From positions 124,001 to 188,000 of the forward strand of contig NZ_JAPFQO010000003.1 in the NCBI RefSeq assembly GCF_026241195.1: a stretch of 64,000 bases of DNA, in the 5' to 3' direction. Under the pieces are notes generated by a model. It ran no database searches. It was not told where the DNA came from and was given only the letters and a program-made list of their open reading frames with translations. Below, one piece after another: positions 17,216 through 26,416 of this stretch. A program made the position numbers and the translations under genes. The DNA is from Pontibacter anaerobius (GTDB taxonomy: Bacteria; Bacteroidota; Bacteroidia; Cytophagales; Hymenobacteraceae). The number at the start of each line of letters is the position of its first letter. The stretch's first letter is position 1.

Positions 17216-19561
17216 CTACTCTACCACAATCTCATCGGCAAAGAGCCAGGCTGCCTCTTTGTCCTGGTCTGGTTTCGCATTTTTGGCGGTGATCTTAACG
17301 TACCTTGCCTTCTTGTTCGGTACCTGCGCCGTTACCACCTCCTTGTACACACCCGGCTTGTCTGCCATCTCCGTTATCACCTTCACGGTTTTATACTTCT
17401 TGCCGTCTTTTGAGATAGCGAACTCTACTTGACTTGGCAGGTGAATGTTGCTGTTCCTGGTCTGCAGGAAAGAGCTGGTGATGTTGCTGATGCGCTGCTT
17501 CTCCTTCAGGTCGATCACAGCTTCCATGTCGGTGCCCAGAAAACCGAGCCACTGCCCGTTGGTAAAGCTGTTGTTTGCCAGCTGTCCGTCCACCAGCGTG
17601 AGCGGGCCTTCGGCGGTGTACCTTTGGTGCGGCGCATTCTTAAGCTCCACGGTGTGCGCAAAACCCTTGTGCAGGTTTATCTCCTTGGATGTTACCTTAC
17701 CCAACTGCTCGCCCTTCTCGTCGAAAGAGGCTGCCTTAACCACCGCAGAGTTTGTTAACTGGAACGGTGCTGTGTAAGCCTGGGATGACGCTGTAGGCTC
17801 AGATCCGTCCAGCGTGTAGCGGATGTCCGGACCTTTGGCGCTGGTCTTAAGGGTTACGGTTGCGGCTTTCTGACCCGGCATTGCCGCTATCTCCTGCTTC
17901 ACGTTAAAGGTGCTGCGGGCGTAGTTCACGCCCATGGCGTTGTAGCGCTTGTACTGCTGCTGCATACGTGTCTGGAAGTCGCCCCAATCCTTTTTGGCGG
18001 CCGGTGTCCAGAGCACCTCCGATAGGGCTGACATGCGCGGGAAGATCATGTATTCCACATGCTCGGTAGTGGGGATGTATTCTGTCCAGACGTTGGCCTG
18101 CGCGCCCAGGATATACTTCTTCTCCTCATCAGTCAGCTCCGCCGGGGTAGGCTCGAAAGAGTACACTCTCTCCAGCGTGGTGAGGCCTCCGATGGCAAGC
18201 GGTTCCAGTTCACGCTCGCCCTGGTAATGGTCGAAGTATACGTGTGAGCCCGGAGACATTACCACGTAGTGGTGCTGCTTGGCGGCGGCAATGCCACCCT
18301 CGGTGCCTCTCCATGACATCACGTAGGCATTCGGGGCCAGGCCTCCCTCCAGTATCTCGTCCCAGCCGATGATGGTGCGGCCTTTGGTATTGAGGAACTT
18401 CTCCATGCGTTGCACAAAGTAGCTTTGCAGTTCGTGCTCGTCTTTCAAGCCTTCATCTGCGATGCGCTTCTGGCACTTCTCGCACTCCTCCCAGCGGGCC
18501 TTCGGGCTCTCGTCGCCGCCGATGTGGATGATCTTGCTCGGGAATAGGGCCAGTACCTCGGTCATCACGTCCTCCAGGAAGGTGAAGGTCTGCTCGTTTC
18601 CGGCGCAGTACACATCATCGAAGATTCCCCACCTCTTCTCCACCTCAAAAGGGCCGCCGGTGCAGGAGAGTTCCGGGTAGGCAGTGAGCGCAGCTACAGA
18701 GTGGCCCGGCATCTCGATTTCCGGAACAACGGTGATGTAGCGGTCCTGGGCATACTTTACCACCTCCTTTATCTGCTCCTGGGTGTAGTAGCCGCCGTAG
18801 CGTTCGTCGGTGAACTGTTGCGGCCTGTCGCTGTTGTGGCCGATGAGCGTGCCGTTACGGTAGGCGCCTACCTCCGTCAGTTTCGGGTATTTCTTGATCT
18901 CGATGCGCCAGCCCTGGTCCTCGGTCAGGTGCCAGTGGAAGGTATTCATCTTGTGCATAGCCAGGTAGTCGATGTACTCTTTCACGAACTCCACCGGGAA
19001 GAAGTGACGGGCAACGTCCAGGTGCATGCCACGCCACTCGTAGCGCGGTTTGTCCACGATGCTCAGGGCTGGTATGCTAACCGGGTCTGTGGTTGGCTGC
19101 GGCGGCAAAAGCTGCCGTATCGTCTGCGTACCCAGGAAAAGGCCCTGCGGCTCTTTAGCGGCAAGTATGATTTTGTCTGGCGCTACCTCTAAGGTATAGC
19201 CTTCGCTTCCCAGCGTGTCTATCGGGGTGCTGAGCGTGAGGTGCAGGTAATTGCTGCTGCCCTTGGCTGGCACTTTCTGCTCCACAGCCGGCTGCATGCC
19301 TGTCATCTCTTTGATGTTCTGGGCCAGCTGCTCACCAATCTTGCGTAGCTCGTTGTTCTTCGGGTCCACAAATATCTTCGTGTCCTTCCCCAGCGCGAAG
19401 CTGCCGCTTTGCTGCGTCAGCTTTACTGGCTTTGGGATAATAGAGACGGCCTGCGGTTTTGTGGCCTCTGTTTGGGCGGATGCTGGGGAGGGGGTGAGCA
19501 GCAGCCCGGTCGCGACACAGGCAGACGCGGCGAGTGCGGCTATCGTACTTTTGAAATGCAT
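17216..19561 (-). CDS. Beta-N-acetylhexosaminidase, GH20
   Basis: 781 aa with an N-terminal signal peptide ending near ASA-Q. About 37-160 is the GH20b accessory domain and about 165-510 the catalytic TIM barrel (YEWRGMHLDVARHFF, HWHLTEDQGWRIEIKKYP, VPEIEMPGHS). The catalytic pair is Asp350-Glu351 in HIGGDES; Glu is the acid/base and Asp orients the substrate acetamido group. A chitobiase C-terminal-like segment follows (DIRYTLDGSEPT) and a discoidin-like domain ends the protein. It removes terminal GlcNAc/GalNAc from glycans in the periplasm or at the outer membrane. The SusCD pair just upstream on the same strand probably imports its substrates. Confidence 0.93.
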   Translation of the reverse strand: MHFKSTIAALAASACVATGLLLTPSPASAQTEATKPQAVSIIPKPVKLTQQSGSFALGKDTKIFVDPKNNELRKIGEQLAQNIKEMTGMQPAVEQKVPAKGSSNYLHLTLSTPIDTLGSEGYTLEVAPDKIILAAKEPQGLFLGTQTIRQLLPPQPTTDPVSIPALSIVDKPRYEWRGMHLDVARHFFPVEFVKEYIDYLAMHKMNTFHWHLTEDQGWRIEIKKYPKLTEVGAYRNGTLIGHNSDRPQQFTDERYGGYYTQEQIKEVVKYAQDRYITVVPEIEMPGHSVAALTAYPELSCTGGPFEVEKRWGIFDDVYCAGNEQTFTFLEDVMTEVLALFPSKIIHIGGDESPKARWEECEKCQKRIADEGLKDEHELQSYFVQRMEKFLNTKGRTIIGWDEILEGGLAPNAYVMSWRGTEGGIAAAKQHHYVVMSPGSHVYFDHYQGERELEPLAIGGLTTLERVYSFEPTPAELTDEEKKYILGAQANVWTEYIPTTEHVEYMIFPRMSALSEVLWTPAAKKDWGDFQTRMQQQYKRYNAMGVNYARSTFNVKQEIAAMPGQKAATVTLKTSAKGPDIRYTLDGSEPTASSQAYTAPFQLTNSAVVKAASFDEKGEQLGKVTSKEINLHKGFAHTVELKNAPHQRYTAEGPLTLVDGQLANNSFTNGQWLGFLGTDMEAVIDLKEKQRISNITSSFLQTRNSNIHLPSQVEFAISKDGKKYKTVKVITEMADKPGVYKEVVTAQVPNKKARYVKITAKNAKPDQDKEAAWLFADEIVVE

Positions 19562-19677
19562 ACGTATAGGTTTATCGAATTATACTTTACTCTTCTGATT
19601 TAAAGCTTCTGAGTTGCTTGCCTTCCAGATTTTATCTGGAGTTAAGAGAGCAACTGTTACATGTTTGGTAAGCTGAC

Positions 19678-19713
19678 AAAAAGAAAGCAAGCTTTAGGGC
19701 TTGCTTTCTTTTT
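19678..19713 (-). terminator. Intrinsic terminator after susD-like gene
   Basis: A 15-bp stem (19678-19692 with 19699-19713) with loop TTTAGG; the A/T-rich arms give a T run on the minus strand. It separates the SusCD transcript from the GH20 gene. Confidence 0.85.
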
Positions 19714-19733
19714 ATTTCAGCTACTGGCTAGTG

Positions 19734-21515
19734 TTAGTAACCAGGGTTCTGAGTTAATACTGATACACCACCCACTGTCTGCAAATCTATTTGTCTTTGT
19801 GGGATTGGGTAATACTCATGCGTTCCGCTAATGAAAGTAGCACCTCTTACGTCAGGCACGATGCCTCCTTCATAATTAAAGAATGCATTCAGTTCCTCAG
19901 CAGCCTTACCCCAGCGCACCAGGTCAAAGAAACGGTGGCCTTCCAGGGCAAGCTCCAGCTTGCGCTCAAAGTAAATCGCTTCCAACGCCTGATCTTTTCC
20001 GAGGCCTGCAAAGTAACCATCCGGATATGGCGCTACATTGTAGTTGGCTGCCGGATCATCGGTAAATCCTGCCAGAGGGTTGTTTGGATCCACATACTCG
20101 TATACCTGGTTCTCAGGTCTGGCTGCTCTGGCTCTTACCATATTCACGTATTCCTGTGCCTGGGCTAAATTGCCTAGTTGCGCTTCGGCCTCAGCAGCCA
20201 TCAGCAACACATCCGCAAATCGGATCAGCACCACGTTAATGGCTGAACCCGGTGCCCATGAACTCTGGTCAGAGTATGTGTCTGCGGTTTCCTGCCAGTA
20301 AATATGCTTCTTGGAAGAGTATGGGCCGGCTGTCGCCTGCTCACGAATCCAAGCCTGGCCAGGGTGAGCGCCCCAATCCAGGAACGGAATATCACGACGA
20401 CCAACTGTCCAGTCCAGGCGCGGGTCCACAGGCTGTGTATCCGGTGTGAACGGGTCGCTGGAAGAAAGTCCCTGGTCATGCTTTAGTGGCGTATTATTGT
20501 AATTATCCACGAATGGAAGGCCCTGCGCGTTTGTACGGTAAGAGTTAGCCAGGTCTAGAGTTGGCTGGAAGAAACCGCAGCAGCGGAATGGGCTGTTGTA
20601 CGGGTAGTTCAGCATCTCGCCCTGGTTACCGTTCGAGATGGTACCGGTACCGTCATACGCTACCATCTGTATGGCAAACACAGACTCTTTGTTGTTCTCT
20701 GTGGCGGCATCAAAGTTGTCTTTAAACTTATTTACCAGACCATACTTCAATCCGTTAGAGGTTACGCCCTCGTTGATAACCTGATCGAAGATACTTTTGG
20801 CCTCAGAATACTTCTTTTGGTACAGATACGCTTTGCCTAAGTATGATGCAGCAGCCCATTTGTTTGCCCTGCCTACCTGTGCCTGTGTGTGAGGCAGGTT
20901 ATCCATTGCAAACTGGAAGTCCGCCTCAATCTTTGGCCAGATGTCCTGATCGTTCGGCTGGTTAAAGTCAGTCGTTGTTTCGTCGATATAGGGCACCATG
21001 TTGAACATCTTCTTCAGCTCGAAGTAGTAGTGGCCACGCAGGAATCGTGCCTCGCCTTCAATCCGTTGTCTGTTCGCTTCTGAGATGTCCTCTGCCTGCG
21101 CAAGTAACCTTAAGGTAGCGTTTGTGCGGGATATACCCTCGTACAAGGCTTTCCATTTGGTGTTGAAAAAGCCGTTGCTTGGGTCAGAGATGAAGCTTGC
21201 GATGGAGTTAATGGCAGGCTGGTCAGAGCCGGAGCTACCTTTGTGCGCCTCGCCACCGGCTACGCTACCGTAGATCCAGTTGGTGGGGGCGGCCTCCCAT
21301 TGGCCACCGCCCGCAATCGCGGAGCCGTTTCCTTGCCCGTCCAGGGCAGCGTAGGCACCGATCAAAAGCTTCTCTACACCTGCTTGGTTGGCAATAATGT
21401 CCTCACTTAGGGCACCAATGGCAGGTTTCTCCAGAAAGTCTTCTCCGCATGAGGAAAGCAGCTGCATGGAACTTGCAAGTGCTGCCGCCATCAATATTAA
21501 TTTAGATCTTTTCAT
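19734..21515 (-). CDS. SusD/RagB family outer-membrane nutrient-binding lipoprotein
   Basis: 593 aa. Lipobox LLSSC (Cys near residue 23) followed by GEDFLEKP, the usual SusD N-terminus. Helical TPR-like region with RFLRGHYYFELKKMFNMVPY, and the conserved C-terminal features LALEGHRFFDLVRWGKA and YYPIPQRQIDL. Caps the TonB-dependent SusC partner and binds glycan at the cell surface. It starts 27 bp after the SusC stop on the same strand. Confidence 0.95.
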   Translation of the reverse strand: MKRSKLILMAAALASSMQLLSSCGEDFLEKPAIGALSEDIIANQAGVEKLLIGAYAALDGQGNGSAIAGGGQWEAAPTNWIYGSVAGGEAHKGSSGSDQPAINSIASFISDPSNGFFNTKWKALYEGISRTNATLRLLAQAEDISEANRQRIEGEARFLRGHYYFELKKMFNMVPYIDETTTDFNQPNDQDIWPKIEADFQFAMDNLPHTQAQVGRANKWAAASYLGKAYLYQKKYSEAKSIFDQVINEGVTSNGLKYGLVNKFKDNFDAATENNKESVFAIQMVAYDGTGTISNGNQGEMLNYPYNSPFRCCGFFQPTLDLANSYRTNAQGLPFVDNYNNTPLKHDQGLSSSDPFTPDTQPVDPRLDWTVGRRDIPFLDWGAHPGQAWIREQATAGPYSSKKHIYWQETADTYSDQSSWAPGSAINVVLIRFADVLLMAAEAEAQLGNLAQAQEYVNMVRARAARPENQVYEYVDPNNPLAGFTDDPAANYNVAPYPDGYFAGLGKDQALEAIYFERKLELALEGHRFFDLVRWGKAAEELNAFFNYEGGIVPDVRGATFISGTHEYYPIPQRQIDLQTVGGVSVLTQNPGY

Positions 21516-21542
21516 ATTATGAGAAAATTTAATTCAGAATGA

Positions 21543-24500
21543 TTAAAAGGATAGGTTAAGGCCTACCAGGTACTGACGCATGTTAGGGTAGTTACCTTCA
21601 TCTATACCGAAAGCAGTGGTTGTAACATTGCCGTTCGCATCATAACCGGTAATCTCTGGGTCTATACCAGAATAGTCGGTAATGGTGAAAAGGTTAGTTG
21701 CCTGTACGTATACCCTTAAGCTGCCCACCCCATAGTTGCTCAACAAGTTGGTTGGAAGGGTGTAACCTAACTGCACGTTCTTAGCTCTCAGGTATGATCC
21801 GTCCTCAACATAGTAGGAGTTAGGAACTGTACTTGTGCTGAAAGAGCCTGTTCTCTCCTGAATTGGAGCTGTGGCGTTACGGTTTTCAGGGGTCCAGGAG
21901 TCATACAAAGCGGTTTTGCTCTTCGCACCCAGGAAGTTAGGGTAGAAGTCCGTCCACCACTTTACCTGGTTCCAAATCTCGTTTCCTTGTGAGCCATACA
22001 GGAACATCGTGAAGTCGAAGTTCTTGAAGGTCGCTGAAATGTTCAGGCCATAGGTAAAGTCAGGGTTAGGGCTTCCCAGAATGGTTCTGTCGTCAGGCGT
22101 GATCACTCCGTCTCCGTTTATATCGGCATAACGGAAACGACCTACGGCTACATCAGGCTGGTACACAGCATCAGGATCACCCGAGGCCGCCTGCGCCTGT
22201 TCGTTAGCTGCAGTGATCTCTGCCTCATCATCCCAGAAACCCTCTATCTGGTAACCGAAGAAAGAGCTCATGGCAGAACCTACCTCGTTGCGGATAATGT
22301 TGCTGCCGTTAAAGCGGCGAGACTCCAGGTCAAAATTCTGAGCACCATTGGATACTTTCAGAATCTCGTTGTTGTAAGTAGTCAATGTGCCTGTGATGTC
22401 AAACCGTAGATCGGAGGTAACATCGATGTGGCCGGTAACAGCGGCGTCAAAACCGTTGTTCTTCATTTGTGCGATGTTCACGAATGGGCGTGTAGCGCCA
22501 CCGGCAGTGCCAGGCAATTCCGGGTTGTACAGCAGGTCGTCGATCTCCTTTCTGTAGTAATCCAGGGTAACATCAATTTTGCCGTTCAACAAGGTTGCGT
22601 CGAAACCAATGTTACTGTTTGTAACAGTCTCCCACTTGGCATCCGGATTACCGATACGAGACTGTCTGAAACCTTCTGCAGTCGAGTTGTTGGTGCCTCC
22701 GATATCGTAGTACGAGAGGTTTCTATCAGCACCGAAAGTGGTGAAGGCGTTAGGCGGATCTACGTTCAGTTGGTTACCCATCACTCCATAACCACCTCGA
22801 ATCTTCATGTCTGTGATCCAGGACTGGTTCTGCATAAATGCTTCCTCAGAAATACGCCAGCCGGCACTTACGGCCGGGAAGGTACCATAACGGTTATTCT
22901 GGCCGAAGCGGGAAGAACCATCGCGGCGAATCACAAAGCCTAACAGGTACTTGTCCATCAGGTTATAGTCTATTCTTCCGATCAGGGAGAACAGGGCATC
23001 TTCGCTTCTGTTGCTGAAGTTCGTGCGTGTGCCTGAGCCAGTGCCAAGTGTGGTGAAATTAGGGTCAAAAGAGAAGTACCCCTGTGTGGATCCGCCTACC
23101 TCATTCCAGAAGTTGTTGTAAGCTTCGGAACCAGCCACCACAGTCACATCATGTATGTCATTGAAGCTCTTCTTATAGGTTAATGTGTTGGTCCAGGTCC
23201 AGTTGTAGCCATTGCTGGCAGATTGGTTAAACTGGTTGATGGTGTTGTTCTCCGCATTCTCATACTCAGGGAATGTGAAGGACCTGAAGTTGTTGTTATA
23301 CATTTCGCCACCAAAGCTGGTGCGGGCTGTAAAGTCATTTAACAGGTCTACTTCGGCAAATACGTTACCAAAAAGGCGGTTATTCAGCACATCATTATTC
23401 TTGATCCTGTCAAGCTGCGCAACCGGGTTTCTGGCATTACCGAGGCCGCTACCAAACGAACCAGCAAAATTGCCCATGATATCATATACCGGGATGATGG
23501 TCTGCTGACGGTACGCCATGTTGATAGGCGATTCGTTACCATTGATTCTAGGGTTGTCGATAACAGAGTATGCCAGGTTTTCGCCTACACGAACGTTCTT
23601 GCCTACGTTATAGGTACTGTTGGCACGAACGGTAAACCTCTTGAAGTAAGTGTTCTCCAACACGCCTTGCTGGTCGAAATAGTTAGCGGAGAAGTAGTAG
23701 TTACCCATATCGCCGCCGCCGCTTACGGCCAGGTTGTGGCTGGTAATAGAAGCAGGGTTGAAGATCTCATCATACCAGTCTGTGCCTTGCTTGTTTGCCC
23801 GAACAATGCGATAGAAGTTGCCCAGTTCTCCACTTCCGCCTGTATAAAACGGATTAACATTATAGAGTGACGGGTCTACTCTTGGGTCGCCTTCCATCAA
23901 ACCGGTCGCGGTGCCGGCAACCAGGTAGTCTGGCAGAACGGGGCTTGGGCCTGAGCCATAGAGCGGGTCGTTGATCTCGGCATTCGGGTCAGTGTTCCGT
24001 GCCACCAGCCAGTTCAGCTCTGCCATTTCCTGTGGGTTAGCCAGGTTCCATGGGTTGTCCTGTTGAGGTGGGCGCTGGGTGCCGTAGTAGCCATCATACT
24101 TCACGGTTACTTTCTCTTTGCCACGCTTGGTCGTAATGATAACTACGCCGTTGGCAGCGCGCGAACCATAAATGGAGGCAGAGCCGGCGTCTTTCAGCAC
24201 CTGCATCGATGCCACGTCGTTAGGGTTAAGGTCGTTGATGTTTTGAGTTGGTACCCCATCCACTACAAAAAGCGGGCTGTTATTCCCGAACGTGTTGAAT
24301 CCGCGGATTCTCACTTGTTGTGCCTGGCCCGGCTGTCCGGAACCCATCACTGTAACACCGGCTGCTCTACCCTGCAGCATGCTCGATACCTGTGCTTCCG
24401 GCTGCTTGGTCATTTCCGTTACGTCTACCACGGCAACGGCACCGGTCAGGTCTTTTTTCTCCTGGGTAGCATAACCAGTTACCACAATCTCCTGCAGCGC

Positions 24501-24929
24501 CTGTGCATCGGTGCTCAGCGATACATTAACTGTGCTTCGGTTGTTTATAGGCACTTCCTGTGTTTTGTAACCTATAAACGAAACAATGAGCGTGCTGCCG
24601 CCGGCAGGTACGTTAAGTGTAAAGTTACCGTTGGCATCAGTGGCTGTACCAACTGTAGTTCCTTTTACTACCACTGTAGCACCCGGAACTCCTTCGCCCT
24701 GATCTCCCGTCACTCTTCCTTTTACTTCAGTTGTCTGCCTTGCAGCATCAAGCATCATAACGTTGCCTGTTTCCGGGAGGAACAGGTTTGAAGCTTCGGC
24801 TTCGGCCGGGACAGCGCCATGTAGCACGCACACAGAGGCGAGTACCATAGCAAGCTCCTTTTTCCAGGGTAAAATCTTTACACGTCTACTCTGTGGGAGT
24901 ATCCATGTAGAAGCGTAATTCTGTTTCAT
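21543..24929 (-). CDS. SusC/RagA family TonB-linked outer-membrane receptor
   Basis: 1128 aa. After a signal region, a carboxypeptidase-like CNA-B domain (VKGRVTGDQGEGVPGATVVV) leads into the plug, with LQEIVVTGYATQEKKDLTGA, MLQGRAAGVTV, RIRGFNTFGNNSPLFVVDGV and SIYGSRAANGVVIITTKRGK, then the beta-barrel ending in Phe (VGLNLSF), as expected for BAM recognition. No N-terminal FecR-interacting STN domain is evident, so anti-sigma signalling is unlikely. With SusD and the GH20 enzyme this forms a small polysaccharide-utilisation locus, plausibly for amino-sugar glycans. Confidence 0.95.
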   Translation of the reverse strand: MKQNYASTWILPQSRRVKILPWKKELAMVLASVCVLHGAVPAEAEASNLFLPETGNVMMLDAARQTTEVKGRVTGDQGEGVPGATVVVKGTTVGTATDANGNFTLNVPAGGSTLIVSFIGYKTQEVPINNRSTVNVSLSTDAQALQEIVVTGYATQEKKDLTGAVAVVDVTEMTKQPEAQVSSMLQGRAAGVTVMGSGQPGQAQQVRIRGFNTFGNNSPLFVVDGVPTQNINDLNPNDVASMQVLKDAGSASIYGSRAANGVVIITTKRGKEKVTVKYDGYYGTQRPPQQDNPWNLANPQEMAELNWLVARNTDPNAEINDPLYGSGPSPVLPDYLVAGTATGLMEGDPRVDPSLYNVNPFYTGGSGELGNFYRIVRANKQGTDWYDEIFNPASITSHNLAVSGGGDMGNYYFSANYFDQQGVLENTYFKRFTVRANSTYNVGKNVRVGENLAYSVIDNPRINGNESPINMAYRQQTIIPVYDIMGNFAGSFGSGLGNARNPVAQLDRIKNNDVLNNRLFGNVFAEVDLLNDFTARTSFGGEMYNNNFRSFTFPEYENAENNTINQFNQSASNGYNWTWTNTLTYKKSFNDIHDVTVVAGSEAYNNFWNEVGGSTQGYFSFDPNFTTLGTGSGTRTNFSNRSEDALFSLIGRIDYNLMDKYLLGFVIRRDGSSRFGQNNRYGTFPAVSAGWRISEEAFMQNQSWITDMKIRGGYGVMGNQLNVDPPNAFTTFGADRNLSYYDIGGTNNSTAEGFRQSRIGNPDAKWETVTNSNIGFDATLLNGKIDVTLDYYRKEIDDLLYNPELPGTAGGATRPFVNIAQMKNNGFDAAVTGHIDVTSDLRFDITGTLTTYNNEILKVSNGAQNFDLESRRFNGSNIIRNEVGSAMSSFFGYQIEGFWDDEAEITAANEQAQAASGDPDAVYQPDVAVGRFRYADINGDGVITPDDRTILGSPNPDFTYGLNISATFKNFDFTMFLYGSQGNEIWNQVKWWTDFYPNFLGAKSKTALYDSWTPENRNATAPIQERTGSFSTSTVPNSYYVEDGSYLRAKNVQLGYTLPTNLLSNYGVGSLRVYVQATNLFTITDYSGIDPEITGYDANGNVTTTAFGIDEGNYPNMRQYLVGLNLSF

Positions 24930-25876
24930 ATAAGATGGTTTAAGATGAGAATAATTTTACTCTACTTAAAAGTGAGGCATACTCTGTTCTTGTCTAAAGC
25001 ATTCAGTGCATCAGCATAGAAAATGAAAAGTGCTTCAAGAAAGAGTTGTAGGTTTTTTTAGCTATCGATGTTACATAAGCATGCTATATTAATTGAGTAA
25101 TCAATCATATAAATATGTATAGCATTATATTAAAAAGCAATCCTTGTTGATGTTATACTTTCTTTTTGTGAAAAAGTATACATTTTTATATTAATAATGC
25201 AAATAATTTTTTTTCACCTATACTTGTTTCTGTTGTTATACGCCTGTCGGATTGGTTTAATGTGTTAACATTGAGGTGACAACATTAAAAAGTGAGTAAT
25301 TGCTATTTTTAGATGTGAGGGGCTTCGCAATCCGGTTAACGAGGTCGTCTGGCGTGAAGTGCCTAGGCGAGCTCTGGTGCCTGTGGAAGCAGATACATAT
25401 AGGGCTACCAGTATGAGCTGTTCTGTGCTGTTGATCGATTGGCATGGAAATGAACTTCATGCTTTAAATAATTGTAGATAAGCATGTTACTGGCTGTGTA
25501 ACGGTGCAGTGTGTTTCATGAGGCTTCCTGGGGCTAACTTGTGAGGGTTGACCGGACAAGTATAAAAGCGAGACAGGGCTTTCAGTGAGTGTCATCCGGT
25601 TACTCGGCTTTCAGTTGCTTTACAGATTTAGAAGTGAGCGGTCACAAATTTTACTTATTGGAGCGCTATAGAGTTTTGTAAATCTATTTGAATTACTATA
25701 TTAGTGTTTTAACAGGTGTTCTGAACGATGCTTGCATGACCATCTCTTTAGTACGGGAGGGTACATATAGCTTTGTACTTGTTCATAGGCCGTTTAAGCA
25801 CTGCCTGCTGCTCATCGGGCTGTACTTCAAAAACATATCGGACGAAAGATTTAAAAATAACTAACTACTAGAAAGT
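24930..25876. other. Long AT-rich non-coding region
   Basis: About 950 bp upstream of the SusC-like gene (minus strand) and the subunit-3 gene (plus strand). Very AT-rich between 25040 and 25230. I see no convincing gene: the open frame at 25257-25460 (minus) resembles nothing I recognise. The region must hold both promoters; a -7-like TAGCTTTG is at 25768-25775. No sigma/anti-sigma gene pair is present. Confidence 0.6.
25768..25775 (+). promoter_or_regulatory. Candidate -7 box for the GMC operon
   Basis: TAGCTTTG fits TAnnTTTG and lies 102 nt before the ATG at 25877. A matching -33 element is not obvious. Confidence 0.4.
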
Positions 25877-26413
25877 ATGAATAGGCGTTCTGTTGTAAAA
25901 GGCCTCCTTATTTTCGCGGGCGGCGTGGCGGTGCTCCCGTCCTGCGTGCTGGAGGAGGGCAAAGCATCCATTCCGCTGGACCACCTGGATGTGTCAGAGG
26001 GGCAGGAGAAGTTGCTGGCGGAGATGGTAGAAACTATTCTTCCGACTACCGACACACCCGGAGCCCGGGAGATGGGTCTACACCTGTTCGCTCTGAAGAT
26101 GGTGGACGACTGCTATAGTGAGCAGGATCGGCAGGCCTTTATGCAGGGCATGGCCGCCTTCGAGGGAATGGCCAAAAAGCAGACAGGCGACACGTTTCTG
26201 GATGCTAGCCCGAAGCAGCGGCAGGAAATCATTGTCGCCGTTAATGGCAAAAATGCTCCCGAAGAGGTGCAGGCATTCTACTCCATCCTCAAGAACGAGA
26301 CGATAAAAGGGTATCTGAACTCGGAACTGGTGATGACCCAACTACGTGTCTACGAGCTGGTGCCGGGCCGCTACGACGCCTATTATCCAATCACTAAAGC
26401 GCAAATCAGCTAA
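25877..26413 (+). CDS. Gluconate 2-dehydrogenase subunit 3 family protein
   Basis: 178 aa. The N-terminus MNRRSVVKGLLIFAGGVAVL has a twin arginine followed by a hydrophobic stretch and then PSC, so it may be a Tat substrate and/or a lipoprotein. The body is the small-subunit fold of FAD-dependent membrane dehydrogenases (EMVETILPTTDTPGARE is the recognisable start of the domain). Its stop is 3 nt before the GMC gene, indicating a heterodimer. In related enzymes the small subunit carries the export signal for the flavoprotein. Confidence 0.88.
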   Translation: MNRRSVVKGLLIFAGGVAVLPSCVLEEGKASIPLDHLDVSEGQEKLLAEMVETILPTTDTPGAREMGLHLFALKMVDDCYSEQDRQAFMQGMAAFEGMAKKQTGDTFLDASPKQRQEIIVAVNGKNAPEEVQAFYSILKNETIKGYLNSELVMTQLRVYELVPGRYDAYYPITKAQIS

Positions 26414-26416
26414 GCC

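Noticed and set aside
24063..24791. 242-codon plus-strand frame within susC-like gene
   Set aside because: Antisense to a clear SusC coding sequence.
25257..25460. 67-codon minus-strand frame in the AT-rich gap
   Set aside because: I considered a transposase remnant but could not match any motif; no ribosome site or neighbour support.
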